Assembly: GCF_028561275.1 (NCBI RefSeq)
Contig: NZ_JAQQTF010000007.1
Location: 248,001 to 312,000 of the forward strand
DNA length: 64,000 nucleotides
Origin: Aureisphaera galaxeae
GTDB taxonomy: Bacteria > Bacteroidota > Bacteroidia > Flavobacteriales > Flavobacteriaceae
Reading direction: 5' to 3'
Part shown: positions 35,703-44,386 of the stretch, piece by piece
How the letters are laid out: the number at the start of each line of letters is the position of its first letter
How positions within the stretch are numbered: position 1 is the stretch's first letter
Notes under the pieces: model-generated
The model's input: the letters and a program-made list of their open reading frames with translations, nothing else
Database searches by the model: none
What the model was told of the DNA's origin: nothing
Made by a program: the position numbers and the translations under genes

Positions 35703-37130
35703 ATGCCAACGCAAAAGAAAACCAAAATTGTGGCTACCCTAGGGCCTGCTACCAGTCAGAAGAAAGTGATCAAGGATATGATCTTGGCTGGTGTAAATGT
35801 GTTTAGGGTCAATTTCTCGCATGCAAAATACGAGGATGTAAAAGCACGAATTAAGATGATCCGCGGTTTGGGGGATGAATTGGGGACTTCTACCGCGATT
35901 CTTGCCGATCTGCAAGGACCTAAACTTAGGGTAGGTGTTATGAAGGAAGAAGTGGTAGTACAACCGGGTGATGAAATTGACTTTTGTACAGGCGATGAGT
36001 TCGAAGGCACCTCGAAGAAGGTGTACATGAATTACGATAATTTCCCCAAAGATGTAAAGCCAAAGGAGCGTGTCCTTTTAGATGATGGAAAACTCATCTT
36101 CGAAGTACTTTCTACCAATAAAAAAGACACGGTTAGAGCCAAAGTGATCCAAGGAGGTCCACTGCGATCTAAAAAAGGGGTAAACCTTCCCAATACCAAT
36201 ATTTCCTTGCCAGCTTTGACTATGAAAGATAAAGAGGACGCTATTTTTGCGGTGAGTCAAGAGGTAGACTGGATCGCACTTTCCTTTGTGCGTCATGCCG
36301 AGGATTTGCAGGAACTACAAGCGTTGATCGAAGCGCATAGCGAATACAAGATTCCTATTATTGCCAAGATTGAAAAACCCGAAGCGGTAAAGAATATTGA
36401 CAAGATCATCGCCTATTGTGACGGTCTTATGGTGGCCCGTGGAGATTTGGGGGTTGAGGTACCTGCCGAGGAAGTACCACTCATTCAAAAAGAGTTGGTG
36501 CTCACTGCTAAGAAGGCTCGTATTCCAGTAATCATTGCGACTCAAATGATGGAAACCATGATCAGTTCCTTAACACCAACAAGGGCTGAGGTAAACGATG
36601 TGGCGAATTCGGTGATGGATGGTGCCGATGCGGTGATGCTTTCTGGAGAGACCTCCGTAGGTAAATATCCGGTAGAAGTGATCAAAACCATGGCCAATAT
36701 CTGCAAGCAAGTAGAAGATTCGGAACTGATAACAGTGCCAGAAGAACCACCGCACATTCGTACCAACAGATATATTACCAAAGCGGTTTGCTATCATGCT
36801 GCCAATATGGCCAATGAGATAGAAGCCAAAGCCATTTGCACCTTGACAAATAGTGGTTATACGGCTTTCCAAATTTCTGCTTGGCGCCCTGATGCGCACA
36901 TTTTGGTGTACACCTCTAACAAACGGATCCTTTCCCGATTGAATCTGCTTTGGGGTGTAAAATCGTTCTACTACGATAAGTTTGTGAGTACCGATGAGAC
37001 CGTGGAGGACGTAAATCGTATTGCTTACGAAAAGGGATTTGTAGAGAAAGGAGACTATCTTATCAACCTAGCCGCCATGCCCATTGTAGATAAGGGAATG
37101 GTAAATACCCTACGCGTTTCCCAAGTTTAG
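35703..37130 (+). CDS. pyk: Pyruvate kinase
   Basis: This 475-residue enzyme has the N-terminal KTKIVATLGPAT, then VFRVNFSHAKYEDV, the catalytic Lys/Glu region PIIAKIEKPEAVKN and the Mg-binding segment MVARGDLGVEVP near residues 240-255. MMETMISSLTPTRAEVNDVA follows. It makes pyruvate and ATP from phosphoenolpyruvate in glycolysis. It starts one base after the upstream stop codon. Confidence 0.97.
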   Translation: MPTQKKTKIVATLGPATSQKKVIKDMILAGVNVFRVNFSHAKYEDVKARIKMIRGLGDELGTSTAILADLQGPKLRVGVMKEEVVVQPGDEIDFCTGDEFEGTSKKVYMNYDNFPKDVKPKERVLLDDGKLIFEVLSTNKKDTVRAKVIQGGPLRSKKGVNLPNTNISLPALTMKDKEDAIFAVSQEVDWIALSFVRHAEDLQELQALIEAHSEYKIPIIAKIEKPEAVKNIDKIIAYCDGLMVARGDLGVEVPAEEVPLIQKELVLTAKKARIPVIIATQMMETMISSLTPTRAEVNDVANSVMDGADAVMLSGETSVGKYPVEVIKTMANICKQVEDSELITVPEEPPHIRTNRYITKAVCYHAANMANEIEAKAICTLTNSGYTAFQISAWRPDAHILVYTSNKRILSRLNLLWGVKSFYYDKFVSTDETVEDVNRIAYEKGFVEKGDYLINLAAMPIVDKGMVNTLRVSQV

Positions 37131-37154
37131 TTGAAAGGGCTGGATAGAATTTAA

Positions 37155-37196
37155 ATTAGACCACTTGGTTTAATTTAAATATTATTTCTATATTTG
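37155..37196 (+). promoter_or_regulatory. TetR autoregulatory operator overlapping its promoter
   Basis: Promoter: TTG at 37165-37167, 21-bp spacer, TATATTTG at 37189-37196. An imperfect palindrome ATTAGACCA-CT-TGGTTTAAT (37155-37174, one mismatch between arms) covers the TTG box, a classic site for a TetR-family repressor blocking its own promoter. The ATG at 37204 is only 7 bp beyond the -7 box, so the mRNA would be leaderless or nearly so. Confidence 0.65.
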
Positions 37197-37203
37197 TCCC
37201 CGA

Positions 37204-37788
37204 ATGGGATACAAACACAACAAAGAAGATATTCTGGAAACTGGCTTTCATGTGCTTCGGAAGAACGGATATCATGGTGTGGGTATCAATGAGATATTGA
37301 AAGAAGCGGGCATCCCAAAAGGTTCTTTTTACAACTTTTTCGATTCGAAGGAAGATTTTGCCAAACAGGTCATGGAGCACCACGGTACCGATCAAGGAAA
37401 TTGGATTGTACAGTTTTTTGAACAAGCCAATGAAACTCCTTTGACTAATTTGAAAGCTTTCTACAAAACCCTTATAGCGATCAATGAAACTGATGGGTAT
37501 TCCAGTGGGTGTCTTATCAATGTCATGAGTAACGAAGTGGGGAGGACCAACGATACCTTGGCCGTTTGTGCTAATGATTGTTTCCTGGGATGGATCAATA
37601 TCATTTCGCGTGAAATAGAAAAAGGGCAGGAATCTGGAGAAATCCGAAAGGATTTTAGTGCTTTGGAAATTGCCGAGTACCTGCATTCGGGTATCTACGG
37701 AGCCTTTTCGCGTATGAAAGTAACAAGATCCCGTGTGTATTTGGATATCTGGTGGGATATGTCATTCACCTTTATTCAAGAGTCATAA
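37204..37788 (+). CDS. TetR/AcrR-family transcriptional regulator
   Basis: This 194-residue regulator has an N-terminal helix-turn-helix (ILETGFHVLRKNGYHGVGI and EILKEAGIPKGSFYNFFDSK) at about residues 10-50, followed by an all-helical ligand-binding domain. Family members usually repress neighbouring genes until a small ligand binds. The half-site ATTAGACC occurs both before this gene and before the following lipoprotein gene, pointing to control of itself and of the lipoprotein/hydrolase pair downstream. The ligand is unknown. Confidence 0.9.
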   Translation: MGYKHNKEDILETGFHVLRKNGYHGVGINEILKEAGIPKGSFYNFFDSKEDFAKQVMEHHGTDQGNWIVQFFEQANETPLTNLKAFYKTLIAINETDGYSSGCLINVMSNEVGRTNDTLAVCANDCFLGWINIISREIEKGQESGEIRKDFSALEIAEYLHSGIYGAFSRMKVTRSRVYLDIWWDMSFTFIQES

Positions 37789-37810
37789 AAAATTTTAAAT
37801 TTAAAATAAG

Positions 37811-37824
37811 TAGAACGGTCTAAT
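37811..37824 (+). promoter_or_regulatory. Second putative TetR operator
   Basis: TAGAACGGTCTAAT, read on the minus strand ATTAGACCGTTCTA, shares the half-site ATTAGACC with the operator in front of the TetR gene. It lies 5 bp before the ATG of the lipoprotein gene, where a bound repressor would block transcription. Confidence 0.5.
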
Positions 37825-37829
37825 TAATA

Positions 37830-38741
37830 ATGAAAATCATGAAAAACTATTTAAAACCTCTCTTGTTATTCGCTGTCGTTTCCGTGCTTTTTTCCTGTAA
37901 ATCGGTTGATTTGCGAAGCGATTACCTAAAAGAAAAGACTACCGAAGAAGGGATGGCTCAAAAAGGAATTCGATTGCTTACAGAAGCCAATCAAGCAATG
38001 GGCTACGACAAGTTAGCTAGTACCGAAGTATATGAAGCAACCGCTCATTTTAAATGGAAAGGAGCATTATTGCTCATGCCTATGAATGCCCTGCCGGGAA
38101 ATAATAATAAGGATGTGCAATTTCGTTTTGCCACCAATTCGTTTGATGGGCAAGTGGAATATTTGGAAGGCAGAAAAGAGAACAAAATTCATGGCTTACA
38201 GTCTTGGCAGGGATATTATGCCGAGAATGCCGAGGAAGAGATAGAAGAATGCAATAGCAAGCGGTATTCCTGGGGACTTTCCACCTATCATTATCTCCTT
38301 GAGGCACCCATGCGATTGCTGCAAGCCGAGATCATTAAATACGCCGGAGAAAGAACCCTAAACGGAAAGACGTATGACCTTGTTTTTGTCACTTGGGGTA
38401 GCGAAGCCCCAAACAAGGAATACGACCAGTGGATGGTATACATTAATAAAGAAACCAAGTTCATTGATATGACAGAGGTGACCATTAGTGATTTCTTTGT
38501 TCCTTCCCCCAAACCCCTACAGCATGGAAGCATATTGTATGAAGGAAGAACACGCACATCCATTGGAACCTACCTACCTTCCGAAGTAGTGATACAAATT
38601 GGGAAACCCAAGGAAGCAGATCGGGGAGCTTATAGGATAAGTTTCAAGGATTATAAGTTCGACAGCTTTAATAAAGACCTCCTCTACCCACTCCAAGATT
38701 TAGAGTACGTTGGTGATTCCAAACCCGATGTAGGCGAGTAA
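37830..38741 (+). CDS. Lipoprotein of unknown function, TetR-linked
   Basis: This 303-residue protein has a lipoprotein signal peptide (lipobox LFSC; Cys at about residue 23). A second ATG at codon 4 could also be the start. The mature part is rich in beta-strand patterns (YEATAHFKWKGALLLM, LVFVTWGSEAP, YKFDSFN) and may fold like a LolA/LppX-type half barrel that binds lipids; this is a guess from the pattern. It is followed after 4 bp by an alpha/beta hydrolase lipoprotein, so the two probably work together under the TetR regulator. Confidence 0.75.
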   Translation: MKIMKNYLKPLLLFAVVSVLFSCKSVDLRSDYLKEKTTEEGMAQKGIRLLTEANQAMGYDKLASTEVYEATAHFKWKGALLLMPMNALPGNNNKDVQFRFATNSFDGQVEYLEGRKENKIHGLQSWQGYYAENAEEEIEECNSKRYSWGLSTYHYLLEAPMRLLQAEIIKYAGERTLNGKTYDLVFVTWGSEAPNKEYDQWMVYINKETKFIDMTEVTISDFFVPSPKPLQHGSILYEGRTRTSIGTYLPSEVVIQIGKPKEADRGAYRISFKDYKFDSFNKDLLYPLQDLEYVGDSKPDVGE

Positions 38742-38745
38742 AATA

Positions 38746-39642
38746 ATGACAGAAATGTCGTATTTTTTATCAATGAAATCGTACCGAAATCTTTTGAAGA
38801 TTGCAGGCTTGTTTTTTATAATAAGCCTGCTTTCGTCATGTACGGTTCTGCAATGGCGTGAAACGGATGAAGAGATCATGAAGCGCCATCGAAAACTGAA
38901 TATTCCTGCCCAGATTTCATACTTTGAAGTAGATAGTTTGGACCTGAACATTCGGGTGTTGGAAGTATCCGAACAGGACAAGGAAATCAATCTGCTCTTC
39001 TTCCATGGTTCTCCCAGTTCCCTTTCTGCTTGGAATGGCTATATGACCGATAGCTTGCTTATGGAAAAGGCAAATCTATACACTGTAGATCGTCCAGGCT
39101 ACGGTTACTCCAATTTTGGGGATGAAATGACTTCCATCGACCTTCAGGCACAATTGATGAGTGCCCTGATTTCTGAACGGAAGTGGGAAAATGTCATTGC
39201 CATAGGTTCCTCGTATGGAGGACCGTTGGCGGCTCGGCTGGCTATTTTGAATCCCGATGTAAAAGCAGTCATGATGATTTCACCTGCCATTGATCCTAAA
39301 AATGAAAAGGACATTTGGGCCTCCCGACTTACCCAGTGGTGGATTACCCGATGGATGGTACCTACAGGATATAGGGTCGCTGGAGATGAAAAGACGGTTC
39401 ATGCCCAGGAGCTAGCACGCTTGGAAAAAGATTGGGCTATTTTGAATATTCCTGTCGTCCATATTCATGGGGATATCGATGATATTGTACCCTATGAGAA
39501 CGTGCATTATACCAAGAAGGTTTTTCCCAATATTGAGATCATCACTACGAAAGAAACAGGTCACGAAATCGCTTGGGCACGCAAGGATTTAATTCTACCT
39601 CATTTGGTGAAGCTAATCGAAAAAGTTGAGGGCGAGAAGTAG
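38746..39642 (+). CDS. Alpha/beta-hydrolase lipoprotein
   Basis: This 298-residue protein (ATGs at codons 1, 4 and 10) has a lipoprotein signal (lipobox LLSSC). The alpha/beta-hydrolase fold shows oxyanion region FFHGSPSS, nucleophile elbow GSSYGG (Ser near residue 155), acid in HGDIDDIVPYEN and catalytic His in ETGHEIAW. It probably hydrolyses an ester or amide at the membrane surface; the substrate is not evident. It lies 4 bp after the TetR-linked lipoprotein gene. It ends one base before the stop of the convergent AlkD-like gene. Confidence 0.87.
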   Translation: MTEMSYFLSMKSYRNLLKIAGLFFIISLLSSCTVLQWRETDEEIMKRHRKLNIPAQISYFEVDSLDLNIRVLEVSEQDKEINLLFFHGSPSSLSAWNGYMTDSLLMEKANLYTVDRPGYGYSNFGDEMTSIDLQAQLMSALISERKWENVIAIGSSYGGPLAARLAILNPDVKAVMMISPAIDPKNEKDIWASRLTQWWITRWMVPTGYRVAGDEKTVHAQELARLEKDWAILNIPVVHIHGDIDDIVPYENVHYTKKVFPNIEIITTKETGHEIAWARKDLILPHLVKLIEKVEGEK

Positions 39643-39643
39643 C

Positions 39644-40453
39644 CTAGCTTCCTTTTTTCTTAAGGGTTCTTAATGCTTTTCGAAGGATGTACTGGGTTTC
39701 CTTTGTGTCCGATTCCTTTTCCCAGCGTTTACAAAGGGCCACTACCCACTCAGGCTGGGATTTACTGGCATCGTTCAGCCAATTTCCCACCGAATCCCTA
39801 ACGTACTTGGAAGGATCCGATTTTAAGGGTTCCAATAGGGGCAATCCCCTTTCGGGCGCTTCTTGAAAGGCGGCGATCTTTTTCACCCATACACCAACTG
39901 GGCGAAGGGCTTCAGCAGCGAATCGGCGTATGTTTTCATCGGTCGAGGCTGTCCAAGGGGTCAGAATGGCTATAGAAGGGTCTAAATCTTCGATCATACG
40001 CTCTTTGGTCGCGAAAATGACCACTTCCCGAACCCCAAAGTGTGCATCGGCCGCATAAGGCTTCATCGCATCCAACAAGGGATCCAATGCTTCATGATGC
40101 AGACTTTCGGCCCAACAGGCCCAGCAACGGACCACATCGGAGGTATGCGATCGTAACTGTTCATAGAATGCACGATCTTGAACCAGTGATCCAAGGGTAA
40201 GTCCAATTACCCTTGTGTTAGTGTTGGCAGAAGGTTTCTTTTGTTGATGCACCGCTTCCGAACAGACCTCAAATGCATCCTTCTGTCCGGTTTCATCAAG
40301 TACTATCTTGAGTAGGATTAATTGATCTACCTTGAGCCATTCCGTGAGATTTTTGGTTTCTATTGCACCTGCGTTCAGGTATTCGATGACTTCGGGATCT
40401 AGGTCGTTAAAACTGCGTGCGCCTTTTCGGTTGAGGATATGTTCGGGAATCAT
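39644..40453 (-). CDS. AlkD-like DNA alkylation repair protein (HEAT repeats)
   Basis: This 269-residue all-helical protein has HEAT-like repeats. FGVREVVIFATKER, DENIRRFAAEALRPVGVW and DPSKYVRDSVGNWLNDASK match the repeat pattern of the AlkC/AlkD glycosylase family, which removes alkylated bases. The catalytic residues of AlkD cannot be assigned with certainty here, so a non-enzymatic HEAT protein is possible. It is a single gene, convergent with the hydrolase and divergent from the DUF2652-like gene. Confidence 0.72.
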   Translation of the reverse strand: MIPEHILNRKGARSFNDLDPEVIEYLNAGAIETKNLTEWLKVDQLILLKIVLDETGQKDAFEVCSEAVHQQKKPSANTNTRVIGLTLGSLVQDRAFYEQLRSHTSDVVRCWACWAESLHHEALDPLLDAMKPYAADAHFGVREVVIFATKERMIEDLDPSIAILTPWTASTDENIRRFAAEALRPVGVWVKKIAAFQEAPERGLPLLEPLKSDPSKYVRDSVGNWLNDASKSQPEWVVALCKRWEKESDTKETQYILRKALRTLKKKGS

Positions 40454-40540
40454 GACTCTAAAATACGATGCTTCTTATAAAGTTATGTTAAGTATTGCGT
40501 TAAATTGAGACTAAACCGACAAGTCTATTTATTTTTAATT

Positions 40541-41620
40541 ATGGCAAAATCTCTACTCTTCATTCCGGATATTTCTGGATTCACCCATTTCGTGCAAACC
40601 ACCGAGGCAGAACACAGTCAGCATGTAATTTCGGAGCTATTGGAAGTCCTCATTTCAGCCAACACCCAAGAACTGAAATTGGCGGAGATTGAAGGGGATG
40701 CTCTCTTCTTTTATCGCGAGAATTTTGTGCCTTCCCAAGAAAAACTTCTGGCACAGATTGAGTCCATGTACACGGCTTTTTACAGTCATTTAAAGTTATT
40801 GGAAAAGCACCGTATTTGTCCCTGTAATGCTTGTGCCACGGCACCTCAGTTGCAGCTTAAAATTGTGGCCCATGTGGGTGAACTTCAGTTCTTACAGGTA
40901 CAGAATAATAGAAAACCCTTTGGGGAAGCGGTGATTCAGGCACACCGACTGTTGAAAAACTCTGTTCCTACAGATAATTACGCTTTGGTGAGCGATGAAC
41001 TGGCTCAGGATATGGGCATGCCTATTGCTTACGAAAGTAAGTTGTTCCAGTTTCAGACGGGAAGGGATACTTACGACGACAAGGAAATTTCTTATTGTTA
41101 TGCCGAAATAGATCCCAACCAATTAAAGCTGAGGTCCTTTGAAGATGGAGCTAAAGTATCTTTTAATTGTGAGCCTTGTCTTATTATAGAGAAAACATTT
41201 GCCACAGACAGGCATTCTTTGTTAGAACTAGTGACCAATTATAAATACCGTCATCTTTGGGCGGTAGACGCATACAAGATTGAATGGAATGAAAATGAAG
41301 TGACCCGACTGGGGACTGAGCACACCTGTACTATAGGATCTAAACAACTCAATTTTACGGTGGTCACCAAGGATACGGAACCCGACGAATTGGTGTATGG
41401 AGAACTCACTACAGATCCACCTCCGGTAGATCAACTCTATCAATTTTTCAATTTTAAATCCATTTCAGAAAATGAAACCCAAGTGAGGGTTGAGTTGTAC
41501 TGGAAAGCTAGATCGCCTATTAAGAAACTGATGATGGCCCTGTTCGGGAAGAAGGCCTTCCGAAAGGGAATCGAAGATGCCATGGAAAGGTTGGAAGAAG
41601 TTCTTCCGCAAGTGAAATAA
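40541..41620 (+). CDS. DUF2652-like protein: cyclase-like domain fused to an SRPBCC-like domain
   Basis: This 359-residue protein starts at ATG 40541 (MAKSLLFIPDISGFTHFV). The N-terminal half (about 1-200) looks like the class III nucleotide cyclase fold family DUF2652: PDISGFTHFV, LAEIEGDALFFYR, GEAVIQAHRLLKNSV. The C-terminal half (about 215-355) resembles an SRPBCC/START-like ligand-binding domain ending in an amphipathic helix. The metal-binding Asp near the N-terminus (PDISGF) is kept, but whether it makes a cyclic nucleotide is unknown. A SnoaL-like gene follows after 88 bp. Confidence 0.75.
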   Translation: MAKSLLFIPDISGFTHFVQTTEAEHSQHVISELLEVLISANTQELKLAEIEGDALFFYRENFVPSQEKLLAQIESMYTAFYSHLKLLEKHRICPCNACATAPQLQLKIVAHVGELQFLQVQNNRKPFGEAVIQAHRLLKNSVPTDNYALVSDELAQDMGMPIAYESKLFQFQTGRDTYDDKEISYCYAEIDPNQLKLRSFEDGAKVSFNCEPCLIIEKTFATDRHSLLELVTNYKYRHLWAVDAYKIEWNENEVTRLGTEHTCTIGSKQLNFTVVTKDTEPDELVYGELTTDPPPVDQLYQFFNFKSISENETQVRVELYWKARSPIKKLMMALFGKKAFRKGIEDAMERLEEVLPQVK

Positions 41621-41708
41621 ATTCCAATAAACTGTCCCCTTCCCCAATTTTGAAACGTTCTAAAGGTGTGAAACATGAAAAAATCAATAACCTTTAAAAC
41701 ATTTCATT

Positions 41709-42077
41709 ATGACAACACAGGAAATAGCCAATCAGTTAGTAGCCTTTTGCCGAGAAGGAAAATATGAAGAAGCCTACGGTCTATACGCCGAAGATGCCGT
41801 GCATGTGGAAATGCCAGGAATGCCCGGCGACCAAATAACCACAGGACTCAATAACATTATCGAAGGATATAAGAATTGGGCTTCCAGCATTTCTGAAGTA
41901 CATAGCAGTTCGGTAGGAGAACCTACTATAATGGGCGATCACTTTTGCGTGCCCATGTCTAGCGATGCCACTTTTGAAGGCACGGGACGCTGGGACATGA
42001 AAGAATTATGTGTGTATCAGGTACGAGATGGAAAAATTGCCAAGGCTTCATTCTTCTACGATCTTCCGGGAGCATAA
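41709..42077 (+). CDS. SnoaL/NTF2-like small protein
   Basis: This 122-residue protein has the NTF2-like cone fold pattern: TQEIANQLVAFCREGKYEEA, then LYAEDAVHVEMPG, and a final strand IAKASFFYDLPG. No signal peptide. The family includes isomerases, hydrolases and pure binding proteins; no activity can be assigned. A terminator follows. Confidence 0.75.
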   Translation: MTTQEIANQLVAFCREGKYEEAYGLYAEDAVHVEMPGMPGDQITTGLNNIIEGYKNWASSISEVHSSSVGEPTIMGDHFCVPMSSDATFEGTGRWDMKELCVYQVRDGKIAKASFFYDLPGA

Positions 42078-42098
42078 ATGCATATTGTTTTTCGGAAC

Positions 42099-42135
42099 AA
42101 AAAGAGGTTACACATGGTATGTTGTAGCCTCTTTT
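42099..42135 (+). terminator. Terminator after the SnoaL-like gene
   Basis: The hairpin has arms AAAAGAGGTTACA and TGTAGCCTCTTTT around the loop CATGGTATGT, ending in a T-run. Confidence 0.75.
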
Positions 42136-42242
42136 CATTTAATTTCGGTCTTCTTTCATGAATGTTGGGTAACAATTATTTTTAATGGGCTACTTATGAC
42201 AGAGAAAACAATATTTTCGATCCTCTAAAAACAATTACTTAT

Positions 42243-43451
42243 ATGTCCTCTAAAAGTGCTGCCCTACTCTTACTACTTATGTTTATTGCCATAGGATGTA
42301 GCTCCGATTCGGATACTCCATCTTCTCAAAACGATGAGCAGGGAGATGGAATGAACGATGGCGGAAACAATGACGATCCAGATCCAGATACCGTGCTTAT
42401 TCCAGAAATAGCGATTGTGGGAGAGGATATAGATGACCCTTTAAGCCTGTTTTTATTGACTTGGGAGAACGATTACAATAATGAATCGGTAATCAATGTA
42501 GCTGCAGCCTCAGGATTTCTGAATCCCTCGGTTTATGCTACCTCTCAGCCGCCAAAGGGAAGTTTTTATGTCATAGAACCTGGTACTGCCACTCCCGATG
42601 CCTTTAGGTTCGATTTGGTAAATTCGACATCCCATTCCTATATTTTCGAGGAATATTTCACTCCCTCTCAAGCATATACCAATAGTTCTGAATGGGCTGG
42701 AGACGATTATTTGTATGTTTTTTATTTGGATTTAGATAATCCTTTAGAGCAGACCTATCTTCATTCGTACAATGTGATTACGGGAGCCACCCAAGAATTT
42801 TCTTTGGGAGGCGTTGCTCCTTTAAGTCAGTATGTTTTAATAAGTGGGGATTACGCCTTTGTCTTGTTTCAGGACAATGATACCAGTGAAGTGGCTTTGC
42901 ATATCTTCAATGCTGCCACTGGTGAAAGCACGATGATCCCATTCGAGAACTATCACAGTATTTTTCACAATTCCTTAGACAATGAACTGTACCTTTTTCA
43001 TACCACACAGGGTTGTGATAGAAGGGATTATGACATTGTTGATATAGCGACCCTGCAAATCACAGGATCTTCAAGTCTACAAGCCACTATCTGCAATCCA
43101 GACTTTATGAACAAGGCCGCGTTTTTCGAAAACAAAATGCTTTATGAGACTATTACCGCTGCTCCTAGTGGTCCTATTTTCAATCCCTCTATTTATGATT
43201 TTGGCACAGGGAACAATACAATTATCAATGTGGGAGATCTTTTTTTCCAATTGGCGAGTATTACCAATCTACAGGTAACCACCTTCATATCTATAGACGT
43301 AGACTTAGAAACCGAGACCATCGTTGTAGGTTTCCAATACAATGATAATGCTTCGACAAAAGGCGCAGTCGCATTTCTAACCTATGACTGGGAGCTAAAA
43401 AGGATCGTAGAAACCAACAATGTAATCCCAGAGACGATTTTGTTTGAATAA
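42243..43451 (+). CDS. Lipoprotein of unknown function
   Basis: This 402-residue protein has lipobox AIGC (Cys near residue 19), followed by a disordered Asp/Asn/Gly-rich linker (about 20-50). A folded domain of about 350 residues follows, with repeated short beta motifs (YLYVFYLDLDNPLEQ, YVLISGDYAFVLFQD, NELYLFHTTQG), suggesting a beta-propeller. Function unknown. It stands alone between two terminators. Confidence 0.75.
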   Translation: MSSKSAALLLLLMFIAIGCSSDSDTPSSQNDEQGDGMNDGGNNDDPDPDTVLIPEIAIVGEDIDDPLSLFLLTWENDYNNESVINVAAASGFLNPSVYATSQPPKGSFYVIEPGTATPDAFRFDLVNSTSHSYIFEEYFTPSQAYTNSSEWAGDDYLYVFYLDLDNPLEQTYLHSYNVITGATQEFSLGGVAPLSQYVLISGDYAFVLFQDNDTSEVALHIFNAATGESTMIPFENYHSIFHNSLDNELYLFHTTQGCDRRDYDIVDIATLQITGSSSLQATICNPDFMNKAAFFENKMLYETITAAPSGPIFNPSIYDFGTGNNTIINVGDLFFQLASITNLQVTTFISIDVDLETETIVVGFQYNDNASTKGAVAFLTYDWELKRIVETNNVIPETILFE

Positions 43452-43460
43452 TACATGGTA

Positions 43461-43494
43461 CAAAAGAAAAGCCCCTGTCCTAAGACAAGGGCCC
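43461..43494 (-). terminator. Terminator of the SH3-like lipoprotein gene
   Basis: Minus strand: hairpin GCCCTTGTC-TTAG-GACAGGGGC followed by TTTTCTTTTG, 25 bp after the stop. It also lies just after the convergent plus-strand lipoprotein gene. Confidence 0.7.
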
Positions 43495-43518
43495 TTCCAG
43501 TAGTGGTAAGCTTAAGTG

Positions 43519-44328
43519 TTACTTGACTACTTCGGTCTTCGAAATTTTCATGCCTCCGGCTACAGCTTCTATCGTTACTTTGCTATCAAATTTCTCCGAT
43601 CCGTATACATATTCAATCTTTTCCAATTCGTTGTCATTTCGGGTTACCTCCAATTGGCTAATCCAGATTCCCTTCTTCGGCTTTCCGTCGAAAATGGTTT
43701 CACTGTTCTTTCCTTTGGCATTCGGAAAAGTGAATTCCTTTGGGAAATCGAACAATCTCTGGGCCGTAAAGAAAGCCTCATGCCACTCAGAACCCGGTAG
43801 CGTAATGCTCTCGGTATTTTCAGGATTGCTAACGGTTCCTCCCGTATTTTCTGTATAAACCACATCCGGGAACAATGCGTTCAATTCGCTCGCATATCCC
43901 TTTACGGTAATGTCTCTTTCAGGAGGGAAGTACTTCGATAGGTATCCATTAAAGGCAAATCCCTTTTTATGGTTAAATTCCACTTCGTCCATTCCTCCTT
44001 TGATACCCTTTACATTCATCGTGGGGTTATCTTCCGTTTGGACCACCTTCACCTTGGTTCCATAGGGCATACGAGCTAATTTGGTACTGTGAAGATTCCC
44101 ATATTCCCTTAAAGTAAGCCCGCTGGGTGCTGTTACATACAGGTATTGAACATCGGCTTCGGCATTCAGCTCAGATGAAGATGCCATTGCGATTTCCTCG
44201 TTAGGGATTTCGGCAACTACCTCCATTTCGTGGGTAGTGGTTTCAGGATCGTTTTTGGAATCGCTTTTACAGGAAAAGAAGGCTGTGGTAAAAACGGCTG
44301 CGGTGCAAATTAAAACTACTTTTTTCAT
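43519..44328 (-). CDS. Lipoprotein with SH3-like domain
   Basis: This 269-residue protein has a lipoprotein signal (lipobox FFSC, Cys near residue 20). A bacterial SH3-like domain lies at about 60-135 (YLYVTAPSGLTLREYGN, ARMPYGTKVKVV, GFAFNGYLSKYF), a fold that often binds peptidoglycan. The C-terminal 110 residues match nothing I know. It is a single-gene unit with its own terminator. Confidence 0.78.
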   Translation of the reverse strand: MKKVVLICTAAVFTTAFFSCKSDSKNDPETTTHEMEVVAEIPNEEIAMASSSELNAEADVQYLYVTAPSGLTLREYGNLHSTKLARMPYGTKVKVVQTEDNPTMNVKGIKGGMDEVEFNHKKGFAFNGYLSKYFPPERDITVKGYASELNALFPDVVYTENTGGTVSNPENTESITLPGSEWHEAFFTAQRLFDFPKEFTFPNAKGKNSETIFDGKPKKGIWISQLEVTRNDNELEKIEYVYGSEKFDSKVTIEAVAGGMKISKTEVVK

Positions 44329-44386
44329 AATTGACAGATTTTAGAGTTAATAAATTCAGATTCAAAAAGTAGTTTGCTTACATAGG

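Noticed and set aside
37156-37686. 176-codon frame on the minus strand over the TetR gene
   Set aside because: It covers the promoter, operator and coding sequence of the TetR gene on the opposite strand and looks like a shadow.
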